A DNA stretch of 64,000 nucleotides from Streptomyces sp. CB02923 (GCF_001905005.1 NZ_LWKZ01000025.1:248001-312000), one strand, 5' to 3'. Numbered from the stretch's first letter, positions 1 through 8,256 are shown. Numbers and translations are program-made. Notes: generated by a model not told the origin, from the letters alone.

Positions 1-1
1 C

Positions 2-463
2 GCGTTCAAGGTCGGGTACGACGCCGTCATGGTCCTCGTGCACCAGGCGTTGCGCGAGATCAACCGCCTCGTCAACGAGGAGATCAAACAGCTGGTGGAG
101 CAGGGGGCCGAGATGGCGGCGGGCGATGCCACCATCGAAGCCGTCGGGCTCGGCCCGGAAGACCCGGTGGCGGACGTGGCGGCGGGCATCTACTCGGCCT
201 ACAAGCTCTACAAGATGTACAAAATCATCAGCCGGATCGTCACGGGCATCACCATCGTCGAAGGCATCTACAAGGCGATCCGCGCAGCGGTGAAAACCAT
301 CGTGGAAGGCGTCGAGAAGGTCCAGGAAGCCATGGACTCGCCCATGCCGACCGTGGGCAGCCTGATCGACGACGTGGAGCGGCGCGGTTTCGAGTTCGAG
401 AAGAGCGGCGGCTGGAGCGCCACCGCGGGCGCCGCCCGTATCGGCATGCTGCCGTCGGCGTAA
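2..463 (+). CDS. Hypothetical protein, C-terminal part (5'-truncated by window edge)
   Basis: The frame is open from base 2, so the visible 153 codons are probably the C-terminal part of a longer protein; the first in-window ATG is at 29. I do not recognise the family. The visible part begins with an acidic helical stretch, followed by a hydrophobic/amphipathic segment rich in Tyr, Ile and Ala (around YKLYKMYKIISRIVTGITIV) that could be a membrane-associated helix pair. It ends in a polar tail. Two more unknown genes follow on the same strand, so it may open a three-gene unit. A large secreted or type VII-linked protein is possible, but nothing visible proves that. Confidence 0.6.
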   Translation, partial: AFKVGYDAVMVLVHQALREINRLVNEEIKQLVEQGAEMAAGDATIEAVGLGPEDPVADVAAGIYSAYKLYKMYKIISRIVTGITIVEGIYKAIRAAVKTIVEGVEKVQEAMDSPMPTVGSLIDDVERRGFEFEKSGGWSATAGAARIGMLPSA

Positions 464-527
464 CCGGCCCGCGCTCTTCCCGGCATAACCGGCTCGTACC
501 CCTCCCGGCATAGGCGGCCCGTGCTCA
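453..527. repeat. Three 25-bp imperfect tandem repeats straddling a stop codon
   Basis: Units lie at 453-477, 478-502 and 503-527 and share the core CGGCATAACCGGC (CGGCGTAACCGGC in unit 1). The first unit contains the TAA stop of the upstream gene at 461-463, so the stop-codon neighbourhood itself appears to have been copied. The function is unknown. Confidence 0.75.
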
Positions 528-616
528 TCCCCGACCCACCTGCCACCGCCCACCGAAATCACGCCCACCCGAATAAACCGCCCACGCAACAACCGACCGG
601 CCCCCCGGAGGCCCCT

Positions 617-904
617 GTGGCGTCACACGCCCCCACTCACCGACCCCAAACCGCGTACGCCCCGGACCCCGCCCCGGACCCCGCCTTCGACGAGCAGTTG
701 GACGCGACGGACCGCCTCGGCGACGAACTGCTGGACAACAAGACCACCCGGCAGGAAGAAGTGACCGCCGAAATCTACGAACAGTTGCACGCCGGTTCAC
801 AGGTCGACGACATCAAACACCTCATCGCCCGTCTGAGCCGCGTCGCGAAGAGCGACGAGGCCGACCGGACCCAGGGCGGACGCGCCGCCGGTGGCCGTTC
901 ATGA
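617..904 (+). CDS. Hypothetical protein (95 aa)
   Basis: The family is not recognised. I start it at GTG 617 because a GGAG lies six bases upstream (607-610); the longer open frame from 521 has no ribosome site and is Pro-rich non-conserved-looking sequence. The protein has a Pro/Asp-rich N-terminus (APDPAPDPAFDEQLDATD) and a charged, probably helical C-terminal half. Its stop overlaps the next start in an ATGA arrangement (901-904), which indicates translational coupling, so the two products probably act together. The helical, acidic character is compatible with a small partner or chaperone, but this is a guess. Confidence 0.6.
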   Translation: MASHAPTHRPQTAYAPDPAPDPAFDEQLDATDRLGDELLDNKTTRQEEVTAEIYEQLHAGSQVDDIKHLIARLSRVAKSDEADRTQGGRAAGGRS

Positions 905-1515
905 ATTCCTCGCTCGCCCTGGACGCCTTCACCGTCACAGCGGAATACGGACGCTCGCACACCACGTTCCTCGTGCACGCGGAGGGGCAGCGGGAACCGG
1001 CCGCCCGCATGCACAGGGACGCCGCCTATGACGGGCTTCGTCCCTATGAGGTGCGTACCGGCCCGGAATTCTCGGAGATCGCCGGATACGTCAACGACTT
1101 CAAGGCTTTCACACCCGAGCGCGCCGAACTGGGTTCGGTGGCCCACAAGCAGCGCACCACCGGCCCCGATTCCTGGACATTCACCCAGCACGGCCTGGGC
1201 GAACTGACCGGGCTGCCGGAAGGAGCCGGGGCCAAGGTACGCCACGGCTCACTCCTCCGCATGGCCTTCGACGCGACCCGGACCAATGCGGTTCTCTCCC
1301 ACCGCCTGCGCTTTTCCTCGCCCGCTTCGCCCGCTTCCGAGGGTTTCGCGTTCGTCCGCCACACCGGCATCCGCGCCCGCTATTCGGTGGAGGTGCACGA
1401 TCCCCGCGTGGACCGGCTGCTCGTTCTCGCCTGCATCGCCCACTACAACCGTTTCGTCGCGGCGGACCCCCGGCAGTTCACTTCCACACTCACCGCGAAC
1501 CCGTTCAAGAACTAG
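901..1515 (+). CDS. Hypothetical protein (204 aa), coupled to upstream gene
   Basis: The start overlaps the previous stop by four bases (ATGA). The product has no recognisable motif, no signal peptide and no obvious membrane segment. Alternating hydrophobic residues through the middle suggest a mixed alpha/beta fold. The C-terminal third (HTGIRARYSVEVHDPRVDRL) looks beta-rich. The gene is immediately followed, after one base, by the converging stop of the MerR gene. The function is unknown. Confidence 0.65.
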   Translation: MNSSLALDAFTVTAEYGRSHTTFLVHAEGQREPAARMHRDAAYDGLRPYEVRTGPEFSEIAGYVNDFKAFTPERAELGSVAHKQRTTGPDSWTFTQHGLGELTGLPEGAGAKVRHGSLLRMAFDATRTNAVLSHRLRFSSPASPASEGFAFVRHTGIRARYSVEVHDPRVDRLLVLACIAHYNRFVAADPRQFTSTLTANPFKN

Positions 1516-1516
1516 T

Positions 1517-1945
1517 TCAAGAACCGGCGGAAGCAGGCGACCGCAACCCCTCGGTGCAAGAGCCGGCCCTGCTGACGGCCCCCTGCCGCAATGACTCACG
1601 ATGGGCCCGCGACGCATCCATCATGCCGTCGAGAGTGTCCCGGGCCTGCTGAAGATCTTCGATCTGAGCCGTGATCCTGTCGCGTTCGCGGCCCATCCGC
1701 TCCAGGGCCGCATCGGAGTTGTGCGCACTCGGGCTCTCGGCGCACGGCAGGAGTTCGACGATGGTGCGGCTGGACAGGTTGGCCGCGTACAGGCTCTGGA
1801 TGAAGTGGACGCGGTCGATGTCGCGCTCCGCGTAACGCCGCTGCCCGCCGGCGCTGCGGGTGCTGGCGAGCAGTTCCTGTTCCTCGTAGTAGCGCAGTGA
1901 TCGCACGCTGACTCCGGTACGCGCCGCGAGTTCCCCGATGCGCAC
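1517..1945 (-). CDS. MerR-family transcriptional regulator
   Basis: This 142-residue protein begins with a canonical MerR winged helix: RIGELAARTGVSVRSLRYYE at residues 2-21 and the GGQRRY wing at about 33-38. A helical dimerisation region follows, ending in a short polar tail. I chose GTG 1945 because a GGAGG lies five bases upstream and the resulting N-terminus matches the usual MerR start; the open frame continues far upstream without support. No conserved cysteine cluster of metal sensors is visible, but single Cys residues occur near positions 68 and 129. It is divergent from an Old Yellow Enzyme gene whose promoter has a dyad in a 20-bp spacer, so it very likely controls that gene and itself. 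The inducer is unknown; an electrophile or oxidant is plausible. Confidence 0.9.
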   Translation of the reverse strand: MRIGELAARTGVSVRSLRYYEEQELLASTRSAGGQRRYAERDIDRVHFIQSLYAANLSSRTIVELLPCAESPSAHNSDAALERMGRERDRITAQIEDLQQARDTLDGMMDASRAHRESLRQGAVSRAGSCTEGLRSPASAGS

Positions 1946-2018
1946 GGCCACCTCCTCGCCGGTCCCCGGGTCGCCACCTCGCGTGAGCGACGTCACACGA
2001 ACCGGCGACGTTTCCGAC

Positions 2019-2050
2019 TTGAACCTGACATGGATGTCAGATTTTAGCGT
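2019..2050 (+). promoter_or_regulatory. MerR-type promoter with operator dyad in a 20-bp spacer
   Basis: A -35-like TTGAAC (2019-2024) and a -10-like TAGCGT (2045-2050) are separated by 20 bp. A perfect 7-bp inverted repeat, CTGACAT-GG-ATGTCAG, occupies 2025-2040 inside that spacer. Overlong spacers containing the dyad are the hallmark of promoters activated by MerR proteins through DNA untwisting. The promoter points at the Old Yellow Enzyme gene starting at 2099. Confidence 0.8.
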
Positions 2051-2098
2051 AGTGCTGCGCCTCGACAGTCCGGGGCGCGACGCACGAAGGAGACCCGG

Positions 2099-3172
2099 AT
2101 GCCGTCCCTGTTCAGCAGCTACCAGCTCGGCGGACTGACCCTGCCCAACCGGACCGTCATGGCCCCGATGACCCGCGTCAGGGCCGCCGCCGGCGGTCTG
2201 GCCACCCCCGCGATGGCGACCTACTACGCGCAGCGGGCCACGGCCGGTCTGATCATTTCGGAGGGCGTCCAGCCCAGCCTCGTCGGCCAGTCCAACCCGG
2301 GCACGCCCGGTCTGCACACCGACGAACAGACGGCCTCCTGGCGGCAGGTGACCGACGCCGTGCATGTCAACGGCGGCCGCATCTTCGCCCAGATCATGCA
2401 CGGCGGCCGGGTATCGCACCACGAGACCACGGGCTTCCAGCCGGTCGGCCCGTCGGCCGTACCCGGCGTGGGCGATGTCTTCACGCCGAGCGGCCCGCAG
2501 CCCCTGCCCGTACCCCGGGCCCTGGAGACCGAGGAGGTGCCGGAGCACGCCCGTTCCTACGCGGACGCCGCCCGCCGCGCCGTCGACGCGGGCTTCGACG
2601 GCGTCGAACTGCACGGCGCCAACGGCTACCTGATCTCCCAGTTCCTGTCGTCCAACGCCAATCTGCGCGATGACTGCTACGGCGGCTCGGTCACCAACCG
2701 GATCCGGTTCGCCGTCGAGGCGACCGCCGCCACCGTCGAGGCCGTGGGCGGCGCCCGTACGGGTATCCGCCTGTCACCCGGCGGCGGCATCTGGGGCGTG
2801 GAGGAGAACGACGCCACCGAGCTGAACATCGCTCTGCTGCGGGAACTGGCCCACCTCGACCTGGCCTACGTGCACCTGGAGGCCACCGCGGACGACGACG
2901 TACTCCTCCAACTGCGCAAGACGTGGCAGGGCACCCTGATCGTCAACCCCACCATGCCCACCGGCCCCCGCCAGACCGGGCTGTCCGAGGCCGAGCAGTG
3001 GCTGGACAACGGCGCCGAGCTGATCAGCTTCGGACGCGGCTTCATCGCCAACCCGGACCTGGTCGAACGCCTGCGCGCGGGCCTGCCCATCGCGCCCGTC
3101 GACCAGGCCACCTTCTACCAGGGCGGCGACGCCGGATACCTCACCTACCCCGCCTACCATCACACGGCCTGA
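2099..3172 (+). CDS. Alkene reductase / Old Yellow Enzyme family (NADH:flavin oxidoreductase)
   Basis: This 357-residue FMN-dependent TIM barrel should reduce activated C=C bonds (enones, maleimides, nitro-olefins) with NAD(P)H in the cytoplasm. The N-terminus NRTVMAPMTR (17-26) is the FMN-binding start of the barrel. HGANGYL (172-178) supplies the substrate-binding His172/Asn175 pair and the Tyr177 proton donor typical of OYE1-like enzymes. QFLS (181-184) and YGGS (194-197) are the following family blocks. The length is normal for the NemA/XenA class. An AAGGAG sits at 2087-2092 before the ATG. The divergent MerR gene and intervening dyad imply induction by an electrophilic compound. The native substrate cannot be read from the sequence. 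Confidence 0.95.
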   Translation: MPSLFSSYQLGGLTLPNRTVMAPMTRVRAAAGGLATPAMATYYAQRATAGLIISEGVQPSLVGQSNPGTPGLHTDEQTASWRQVTDAVHVNGGRIFAQIMHGGRVSHHETTGFQPVGPSAVPGVGDVFTPSGPQPLPVPRALETEEVPEHARSYADAARRAVDAGFDGVELHGANGYLISQFLSSNANLRDDCYGGSVTNRIRFAVEATAATVEAVGGARTGIRLSPGGGIWGVEENDATELNIALLRELAHLDLAYVHLEATADDDVLLQLRKTWQGTLIVNPTMPTGPRQTGLSEAEQWLDNGAELISFGRGFIANPDLVERLRAGLPIAPVDQATFYQGGDAGYLTYPAYHHTA

Positions 3173-3346
3173 CCCGGCACCTCCACCCCCTACCGAGGGT
3201 GCGGGCCCACCCCGAGACCGCGTCAGGGTCCGTCACCCCGCAGGCTGACCTCCGGCCACGACCAAAAGCTGACTACTCCCGCCCGCCCTCGCACTATCTT
3301 CAACTCCTGTCACCACATTCGAACAGACAGGAAGCGGGGGCGGGTC

Positions 3347-4258
3347 ATGGGATCGAAGCAGCAGCGGGGTACACGTCTGGGGGCGGTGCTCGGTTCGCTC
3401 GTCATGACTGCCGTGGTGGCCACGGTCACCACCGTAGGCATTTCCAGTCCGGCCCAAGCCATGTCCGGAGGTACGGAGTTACCCCGGCCCGGGGCCGCAC
3501 CCTGGCTCGCGACGCTGGCGGTCAAGGGTGACGGCCCGCTGCTGAAGCGGGCGTCGTGCGGGGGCGTGCTCGTCGCACCCGACCGGGTGCTCACGGCGGC
3601 CCACTGCCTGGCCGGGGCCGACGTGACGGCCTTCGAAGTACACCTCGGTTCCTCGATCCTCTCCGAGGACCCGGGCACGCTGCGGAACGTACGCAGCGCC
3701 ACCCTCCACCCCCGCTACAAACTCCTGCCGTCCCCCGCCGACCCGCAGGACCCCGACAAGTCCTCCGCGGCCTACGACTTGGCGGAGATCCGGCTCAGCT
3801 CCCCGGTGAGCGGAGTCGCGCCGCTCCCCGTCGCGAAGCACCGGCCGCGCCCCGGCACCCCCGTATCGATCTTCAGTCACGGCATGACCGCGGCGGAACC
3901 GTCCCACCCCGGCCAGGAGATACGCGGCGACGTGCTGCGCCGCGGCGACCTCACCGTACGGAGCCACCAGCAGTGCGCCGCCCAGACACCGGCGGTGGTG
4001 GACGAGACGTCCGTCTTCTGCGCCCGGGACCCGCGGGCCGGTCGCGCGGGCCGCACCCCCACCACCATGTGCGAGGGAGACAGCGGAAGCCCGCTGCTGG
4101 CGTGGGGGCGGCGCGGCCCCGAACTGACCGGCATCTTCAGCTTCGCCGGGGAGACGGCCGGGAAGGTCTGCGGTCAGCCGGCGGACGCGGCGTTCGCGGA
4201 CGTACCGGCCCTGCTGCCGGAACTGCGCGCCGCCGCGCACACGGGAAGCCGCACATGA
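3347..4258 (+). CDS. Secreted trypsin-like serine protease (S1)
   Basis: This 303-residue protein has a signal peptide of about 38 residues ending AQA, followed directly by a chymotrypsin-fold catalytic domain. The triad is complete: His86 in LTAAHC, Asp144 in AYDLAEIRL and Ser246 in GDSGSP. Cysteines flanking His86 (Cys71/Cys87) and near the serine (Cys242) fit the conserved S1 disulfides. The mature N-terminus begins MSGGTELP with little or no propeptide, so zymogen activation may be absent or unusual. Upstream, 3173-3346 contains no gene. The stop overlaps a tiny downstream ORF. Substrate preference is uncertain; the S1 pocket residue six before the Ser is not a clear Asp. Confidence 0.92.
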   Translation: MGSKQQRGTRLGAVLGSLVMTAVVATVTTVGISSPAQAMSGGTELPRPGAAPWLATLAVKGDGPLLKRASCGGVLVAPDRVLTAAHCLAGADVTAFEVHLGSSILSEDPGTLRNVRSATLHPRYKLLPSPADPQDPDKSSAAYDLAEIRLSSPVSGVAPLPVAKHRPRPGTPVSIFSHGMTAAEPSHPGQEIRGDVLRRGDLTVRSHQQCAAQTPAVVDETSVFCARDPRAGRAGRTPTTMCEGDSGSPLLAWGRRGPELTGIFSFAGETAGKVCGQPADAAFADVPALLPELRAAAHTGSRT

Positions 4259-4335
4259 ACCGGCGACGGCAGAAGAAGCTGGCCAAGCGGCTGGTGTCGG
4301 CGGCGCTGTTCGACGGGCCCGCCGAGGTGGCCTGA
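4255..4335 (+). CDS. Possible 26-residue basic peptide, translationally coupled
   Basis: An ATG overlaps the protease stop codon in the ATGA arrangement and opens a 26-codon frame that ends exactly at a strong terminator. The product is basic at the N-terminus (MNRRRQKKLAKRLVSAALF) and amphipathic. It may be real because of the coupling and terminator position, or may be a chance frame. No family is known to me. Confidence 0.35.
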   Translation: MNRRRQKKLAKRLVSAALFDGPAEVA

Positions 4336-4362
4336 CCGGCCCTTTCCCCCCTAAAGGGCCGG
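4336..4362. terminator. Bidirectional hairpin terminator
   Basis: A perfect 10-bp stem CCGGCCCTTT/AAAGGGCCGG (4336-4345 and 4353-4362) encloses a 7-base loop. It lies between the protease unit and the converging papain-like protease, whose stop codon (4351-4353) is inside the hairpin. Confidence 0.85.
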
Positions 4363-5625
4363 AACGGACAACGTTCCCTCGGATACTCCCTTGAGGGCAT
4401 AGGTCCACGAGAAGGAGGCATTGTCGACGTAGTAAGCGAAGGGCGCCCAGTTGTAACGGTAGGAGGTGAACCAGGGGTCGCCCCAGAAGATCTGCCGGCC
4501 GCGCTCGTCGTAACCGAAGATGACCTCGATGTGGCCGCCACCCCGCTTCCAGCCGATGCGGGTGATGACCGGTCGCCCCGCGTCGATCTCTTCCTTGATC
4601 TCCTCGAACGACATCGGACCGTAGGTCGTGCGGCCTCCGTTGAGGCCCATGGTGCTGAACGCCCGGGAGTCGGCCCCGAGATCGTTGGGCAGATTCGGGC
4701 AGCTGGGGTCGTTCAGGTTTTCGTCGAGGCGCTTACCGAAGGCAAGGTTGCAGAACTGCGTCTGGGTGTACGCCCTGTGCCAGAAGTCCGCTACGGTGTC
4801 GCCGCTCGCGGCCCAGCACCACTGATTGCGCTCCTGCTCCTGCATGTCGATGTCCAGGATCCTCCCGGTCGAGGAACGCGGGCGGATGTTGCTGCCCTGG
4901 ACGGGGACGACGGCGCGGCGCGCCCGCACGGGCGGCTGTCGGTCGGCGCTCCTGCCGGGACCGACGTGGACCAGGGCGGCCTTCACGCGGAACACCGGGT
5001 TGTTGTTCAGCAGGTCGAAGTCGGCCCAGCTGTAGCGCGGCGCGGAGGGCCAGGAGTCGGTCCAGTACACCCACTTCTGTTTCGCGTTGTAGCCGTGGAC
5101 GACAATGGTGTGGGACAGCGCCCCTTTTCTCGACTCGGCCTGGAGCAGCACCGGGCGGCCTGCGTCGAGCTCCGCGCGCAGCTGACCGAAGGTGAGCCCC
5201 TGCGTGAGCAGCCTGCTGCCGCGGAATCCGGTGTTGTCCAGGATCCGCTGTACGTCGTGAAGGTCACCGTCCCGCTTCGGGCAGGGGCTCCGCAGCGGCT
5301 GCCGGGACATGTTGCACAGCTGCTCCTGGGTGTAGCGGCGGCCGTAGTAGTCGGTGACGGTGGCGGCCGCCGCCACCCAGTCCCAGGCGGGGTCCTGCTG
5401 AGGAAAGTGCCGGACGTGCAGAACCCGCGAATGGTCCCGGTCCGCCGCAGGGGCGTCGGTCCAGGTATCGCTCCGGTGAACAATCCGGTCCGGCTGTGGT
5501 TCGGTGCTCGCCGCGGCATCCGGTACGGGCGCGGCGTCTGCTGCGGCCTGGGCCGTCAGCGAGGCCAGCACTACAAGGAGCGCGGCGCACATTCTGGAGC
5601 CGGGCCGCCATGCACTGCGCCTCAT
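4351..5625 (-). CDS. Secreted tandem papain-like (C39-type) cysteine protease, first domain lacking catalytic Cys
   Basis: This 424-residue exported protein starts at ATG 5625, preceded by GGGAG; an upstream in-frame ATG would precede the signal peptide by 20 residues and is less likely. A signal peptide covers about residues 1-32. Two homologous papain-like domains follow. The C-terminal one has Cys270 in QWCWAAS, His365 in GGGHIEV and Asp383 in WGDPW, a complete catalytic set. The N-terminal one has the same scaffold (AWDWVAAA, SHTIVV with His172, WTDSW with Asp190), but the nucleophile position is Asp82 instead of Cys. The first domain is therefore probably a pseudoprotease with a binding or regulatory role. 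Target peptides or proteins are unknown. Confidence 0.85.
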   Translation of the reverse strand: MRRSAWRPGSRMCAALLVVLASLTAQAAADAAPVPDAAASTEPQPDRIVHRSDTWTDAPAADRDHSRVLHVRHFPQQDPAWDWVAAAATVTDYYGRRYTQEQLCNMSRQPLRSPCPKRDGDLHDVQRILDNTGFRGSRLLTQGLTFGQLRAELDAGRPVLLQAESRKGALSHTIVVHGYNAKQKWVYWTDSWPSAPRYSWADFDLLNNNPVFRVKAALVHVGPGRSADRQPPVRARRAVVPVQGSNIRPRSSTGRILDIDMQEQERNQWCWAASGDTVADFWHRAYTQTQFCNLAFGKRLDENLNDPSCPNLPNDLGADSRAFSTMGLNGGRTTYGPMSFEEIKEEIDAGRPVITRIGWKRGGGHIEVIFGYDERGRQIFWGDPWFTSYRYNWAPFAYYVDNASFSWTYALKGVSEGTLSVPAL

Positions 5626-5730
5626 CTGAGCTCCCTGATGTGGTGTCGGGAGGTTACAGACATAACCCGCATCGCGAACTGCCACGCAACGCTGTGGGCC
5701 ATCTGACGTATCGCCCGCACAGCGGCCGGA

Positions 5731-6540
5731 CTAGGCGCCGCGGGTCTTCTTGTGGCCGTGGCTGTCACAGGGCAGTTCGGCGCCGGTATGGCCGGAGTCG
5801 AAGGCGCGGGTGGCTTGCTGTTCGACGTCGGTGATGGCGGCAGAGCCTACGGAGATGGCTCCGCCGAAGGGCCTCTCGGCGTCGTGGACGAGCAGCAAGG
5901 TGGCCGTGAGCAGGGCGGTCACCATGGCCAGGGTGGCGAGCTGGGGCCGGTTGTTGCGCCTGGGGATGCACAGGCACAGGGACATGATGGTGATGGCGAG
6001 CAGGACGAGCATGAACCAGTAGACCGCCCAGGGGACCGCCGGGGTCGACTCCGCCAGTCGCGTCTGGCGGGCCTTGGCCCGGCTGTCGTCCGCCGCGACG
6101 AGCATGCCGAAGGTGCCCTGCCCCGGGCCGATGTCCTTGAAGACGGTGCGCAGGTCGGTGGTCCAGGCGCTGGGCACCGCGGAGTCCTCGCCGTGGGACA
6201 TGGCCGGCCATTCGAAGTGGCGTACCGCCCGGGTGTAGCAGACGACATCGGCCTGCACCCGGCGGCGCTGGGCGGCGTCCGGCACGAAATCGGCCACCTC
6301 CACGAGGTGGTCCACCGCGTTGGCCTCGCTGTGCACGGCTTCTTGCGCCTTGTGGTACGAGGTGGCGGCGGTGGCCAGGATGAAGGCGAGGATCAGCACG
6401 GTCAGCGTCTGCACCGGGCTGATCAGGTCCTGCACCGACAGGCCCGAGTCGTCGGCGTCCGAATCCCTGCGGCGCAGGAAGTGGTGGGCGATCATGCCGA
6501 GGAGCAGGGCGATCACGGCCACCACGATGGTGACGATCAT
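5731..6540 (-). CDS. DUF4239 (bestrophin-like) membrane protein
   Basis: This 269-residue integral membrane protein has an N-terminal helix (residues 1-20), a second helix near 45-65, a cytoplasmic or loop region with many conserved polar residues, and two helices near 172-192 and 198-218. DAERPFGGAIS after the last helix matches the family's conserved D-x-x-PF-x-G block. GGAG precedes ATG 6540. DUF4239 proteins are widespread in Streptomyces and distantly resemble bestrophins, but a channel function is unproven. The gene stands alone between a secreted protease and an acetyltransferase. Confidence 0.85.
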   Translation of the reverse strand: MIVTIVVAVIALLLGMIAHHFLRRRDSDADDSGLSVQDLISPVQTLTVLILAFILATAATSYHKAQEAVHSEANAVDHLVEVADFVPDAAQRRRVQADVVCYTRAVRHFEWPAMSHGEDSAVPSAWTTDLRTVFKDIGPGQGTFGMLVAADDSRAKARQTRLAESTPAVPWAVYWFMLVLLAITIMSLCLCIPRRNNRPQLATLAMVTALLTATLLLVHDAERPFGGAISVGSAAITDVEQQATRAFDSGHTGAELPCDSHGHKKTRGA

Positions 6541-6704
6541 GAGTGCGTCTCCGGGAGCGGGGTCAGGGCTCGACGCCGGCGGTCTCTTTTCCTCGGTGCC
6601 TTTGCCTGAGAATGCCGACCGGCATGCGAGCCCGTCCCCCCTGCCACCCGTACGAGGGGCACTTCTGGGCTCCCTGGAGGTACCGTCCCCGAGGGGGCGT
6701 CCTG

Positions 6705-6730
6705 TAGGAGATACCGCTAGGAGATACCGC
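6705..6730. repeat. Perfect 13-bp tandem duplication
   Basis: TAGGAGATACCGC occurs twice head to tail (6705-6717, 6718-6730) just beyond the end of the CatB-type gene, in otherwise gene-free sequence. Confidence 0.8.
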
Positions 6731-6735
6731 TACGG

Positions 6736-7380
6736 CTACTCCTCCGGGACCACCGCCGCCAGTTCCTCCACCGTCCCGGACATGATCGTCCGGACATGCT
6801 CGGTGATGTGTTCGGCCGGCCAGTCCCACCAGGCCAGTTCGAGCAGCCGCGCGATGTCCGCCTCGTCGTAGCGGCGGCGGATCAGCTTGGCGGGGTTGCC
6901 GCCGACGATGCCGTAATCGGGTACGTCGTCCACGACCACGGCCCCGGAGGCGATGACCGCGCCGTGCCCGATCCGTACGCCGGGCATGACCATCGACCGG
7001 TAGCCGAACCACACATCGTTGCCGATCACGGTGTCGCCCTTGCCCGGCAGCCCGCTGATCAGGTCGAAGTGATCGGCCCAGGACCCGCCCATGATGGGGA
7101 ACGGAAACGTCGAGGGCCCGTCCATCCGGTGGTTGGCCCCGTTCATGATGAACCGCACCCCCTCCCCCAGCGCACAGAACTTCCCGATGACGAGCTTCTC
7201 GGGCCCGTAGTGGTACAGCACGTTGCGCGTCTCGAACGCGGTCGGATCGTCCGGATCGTCGTAGTACGAGAAGTCGCCGACCTCGATCAGCGGCGAGGTG
7301 ACGAGGGGCTTGAGCAGCACCACTCGCGGCTGTCCCGGCATCGGGTGGACGACGTTCGGATCGGCGGGGGTCAGTGGCAT
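6736..7380 (-). CDS. CatB/Vat-type xenobiotic O-acetyltransferase (hexapeptide repeat)
   Basis: This 214-residue left-handed beta-helix enzyme should transfer acetyl from acetyl-CoA to a hydroxyl. Hexapeptide repeats run through the middle (VIGNDVWFGYRSMVMPGVRI, residues 118-137). His84 in GANHRM is the catalytic base of the CatB/Vat family. VGGNPAK (159-165) is the usual CoA-side loop. The start at 7380 is preceded by GAGGG; an in-frame ATG six codons earlier lacks a site. The family contains chloramphenicol and streptogramin A acetyltransferases, but many chromosomal Streptomyces members have no shown resistance role, so the substrate is open. Confidence 0.9.
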   Translation of the reverse strand: MPLTPADPNVVHPMPGQPRVVLLKPLVTSPLIEVGDFSYYDDPDDPTAFETRNVLYHYGPEKLVIGKFCALGEGVRFIMNGANHRMDGPSTFPFPIMGGSWADHFDLISGLPGKGDTVIGNDVWFGYRSMVMPGVRIGHGAVIASGAVVVDDVPDYGIVGGNPAKLIRRRYDEADIARLLELAWWDWPAEHITEHVRTIMSGTVEELAAVVPEE

Positions 7381-7610
7381 GGGGCGGCGCCCTCTCATAG
7401 GGGGATGGGGTACGGGTAGCGGATCGCGACCCCCGCATGATCCCAATCGACACGGTCGTGTACGACCGAATAACCCCTCACGGCGGTCACCGCGGACCCC
7501 GATGCCGCCCGACACGGCCGGGTGACCGTCAGCTGTCAGGAGTGCCGTACGGCCAGGCGGTGGCGTCCAATGGGCGCGAGGCACCCGTTGTTCTGCGCGA
7601 GGACGTACAC

Positions 7611-7859
7611 ATGAGCATCGAATCGTCCGACTACAGCGACGGCGTCAATCCGGAGCACGCTCTGAAGTACGCGGTCCAGCATGTTCGCGGCGACCGGGTC
7701 CAGGTCGTCGAGGGAGTCATCGAGCCGATGTCACCGCCCTGGGCCGACGAAACCGCCGCCGACAGTCTCCGTAAGCAGCTCAGCGCCGTCGGAACCCGAC
7801 ACCGACACCGACCGAATCGTCAAACGTCGCCGCTACGGATCTGCACCCCGGCCGGATAG
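7611..7859 (+). pseudogene. Uma2-family (DUF820) nuclease remnant, deleted and frameshifted
   Basis: The first 62 codons read like the start of a Streptomyces Uma2 protein (RVQVVEGVIEPMSPPWADET, then AADSLRKQL). The core, including the catalytic acidic residues expected in a PD-(D/E)XK fold, is missing. A C-terminal family signature (DTDTDRIVKRRRYG) follows in a different frame at about 7795-7840. The simplest reading is an internal deletion plus frameshift of a gene that is normally near 190 codons. It has no recognisable partner. Confidence 0.6.
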
Positions 7860-7929
7860 GCCCCATTGGCGTTGCGTTCCCGGGGCACGACGACCTGTTT
7901 CCACCTCGATCGCGACGGGTCGAACTCCG

Positions 7930-8256
7930 TCATGTGTCTTTCTCAGCCCCTGCTGACCGTGCCACCGGCACCTCAGTGCACTTCGCCGGCCGCCTCTTGG
8001 AGACGAAGGACCCGATTCCCGGCTCGGTGTAGATCAAGCCCTCAGCGCGCAACCCACGGTGCACCTTCTGGCCTGTGGACGTGGAGATGCCGAACTCGCC
8101 CAATATCTCGACCACCGACGGAACGCGCGTGCCGGGCGCATAGCTGCCGTCCTCGATGCGCTGCCGGATGATGCGGGCGACCTGACGCCAGCGGGGCTCG
8201 TCGGGAGCAAAGTCGATCACACCGACAAAGTAGGTAGGCCCATGCATGCCGGGCAA
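7930..8256 (-). CDS. Minimal GntR-type winged-helix regulator
   Basis: This 108-residue protein consists almost only of a GntR DNA-binding domain: RWRQVARIIRQRIEDGSYAP followed by GTRVPSVVEILGEFGIS and the wing GLIYTEPGIGSFV. There is no effector domain, unlike FadR, HutC or MocR types. The start is uncertain: TTG 8256, ATG 8247 or the GTG before IDFAPDEP. The polar tail has no known motif. It is paralogous to the next gene, 120 bp upstream on the same strand. Targets are unknown. Confidence 0.8.
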   Translation of the reverse strand: MPGMHGPTYFVGVIDFAPDEPRWRQVARIIRQRIEDGSYAPGTRVPSVVEILGEFGISTSTGQKVHRGLRAEGLIYTEPGIGSFVSKRRPAKCTEVPVARSAGAEKDT

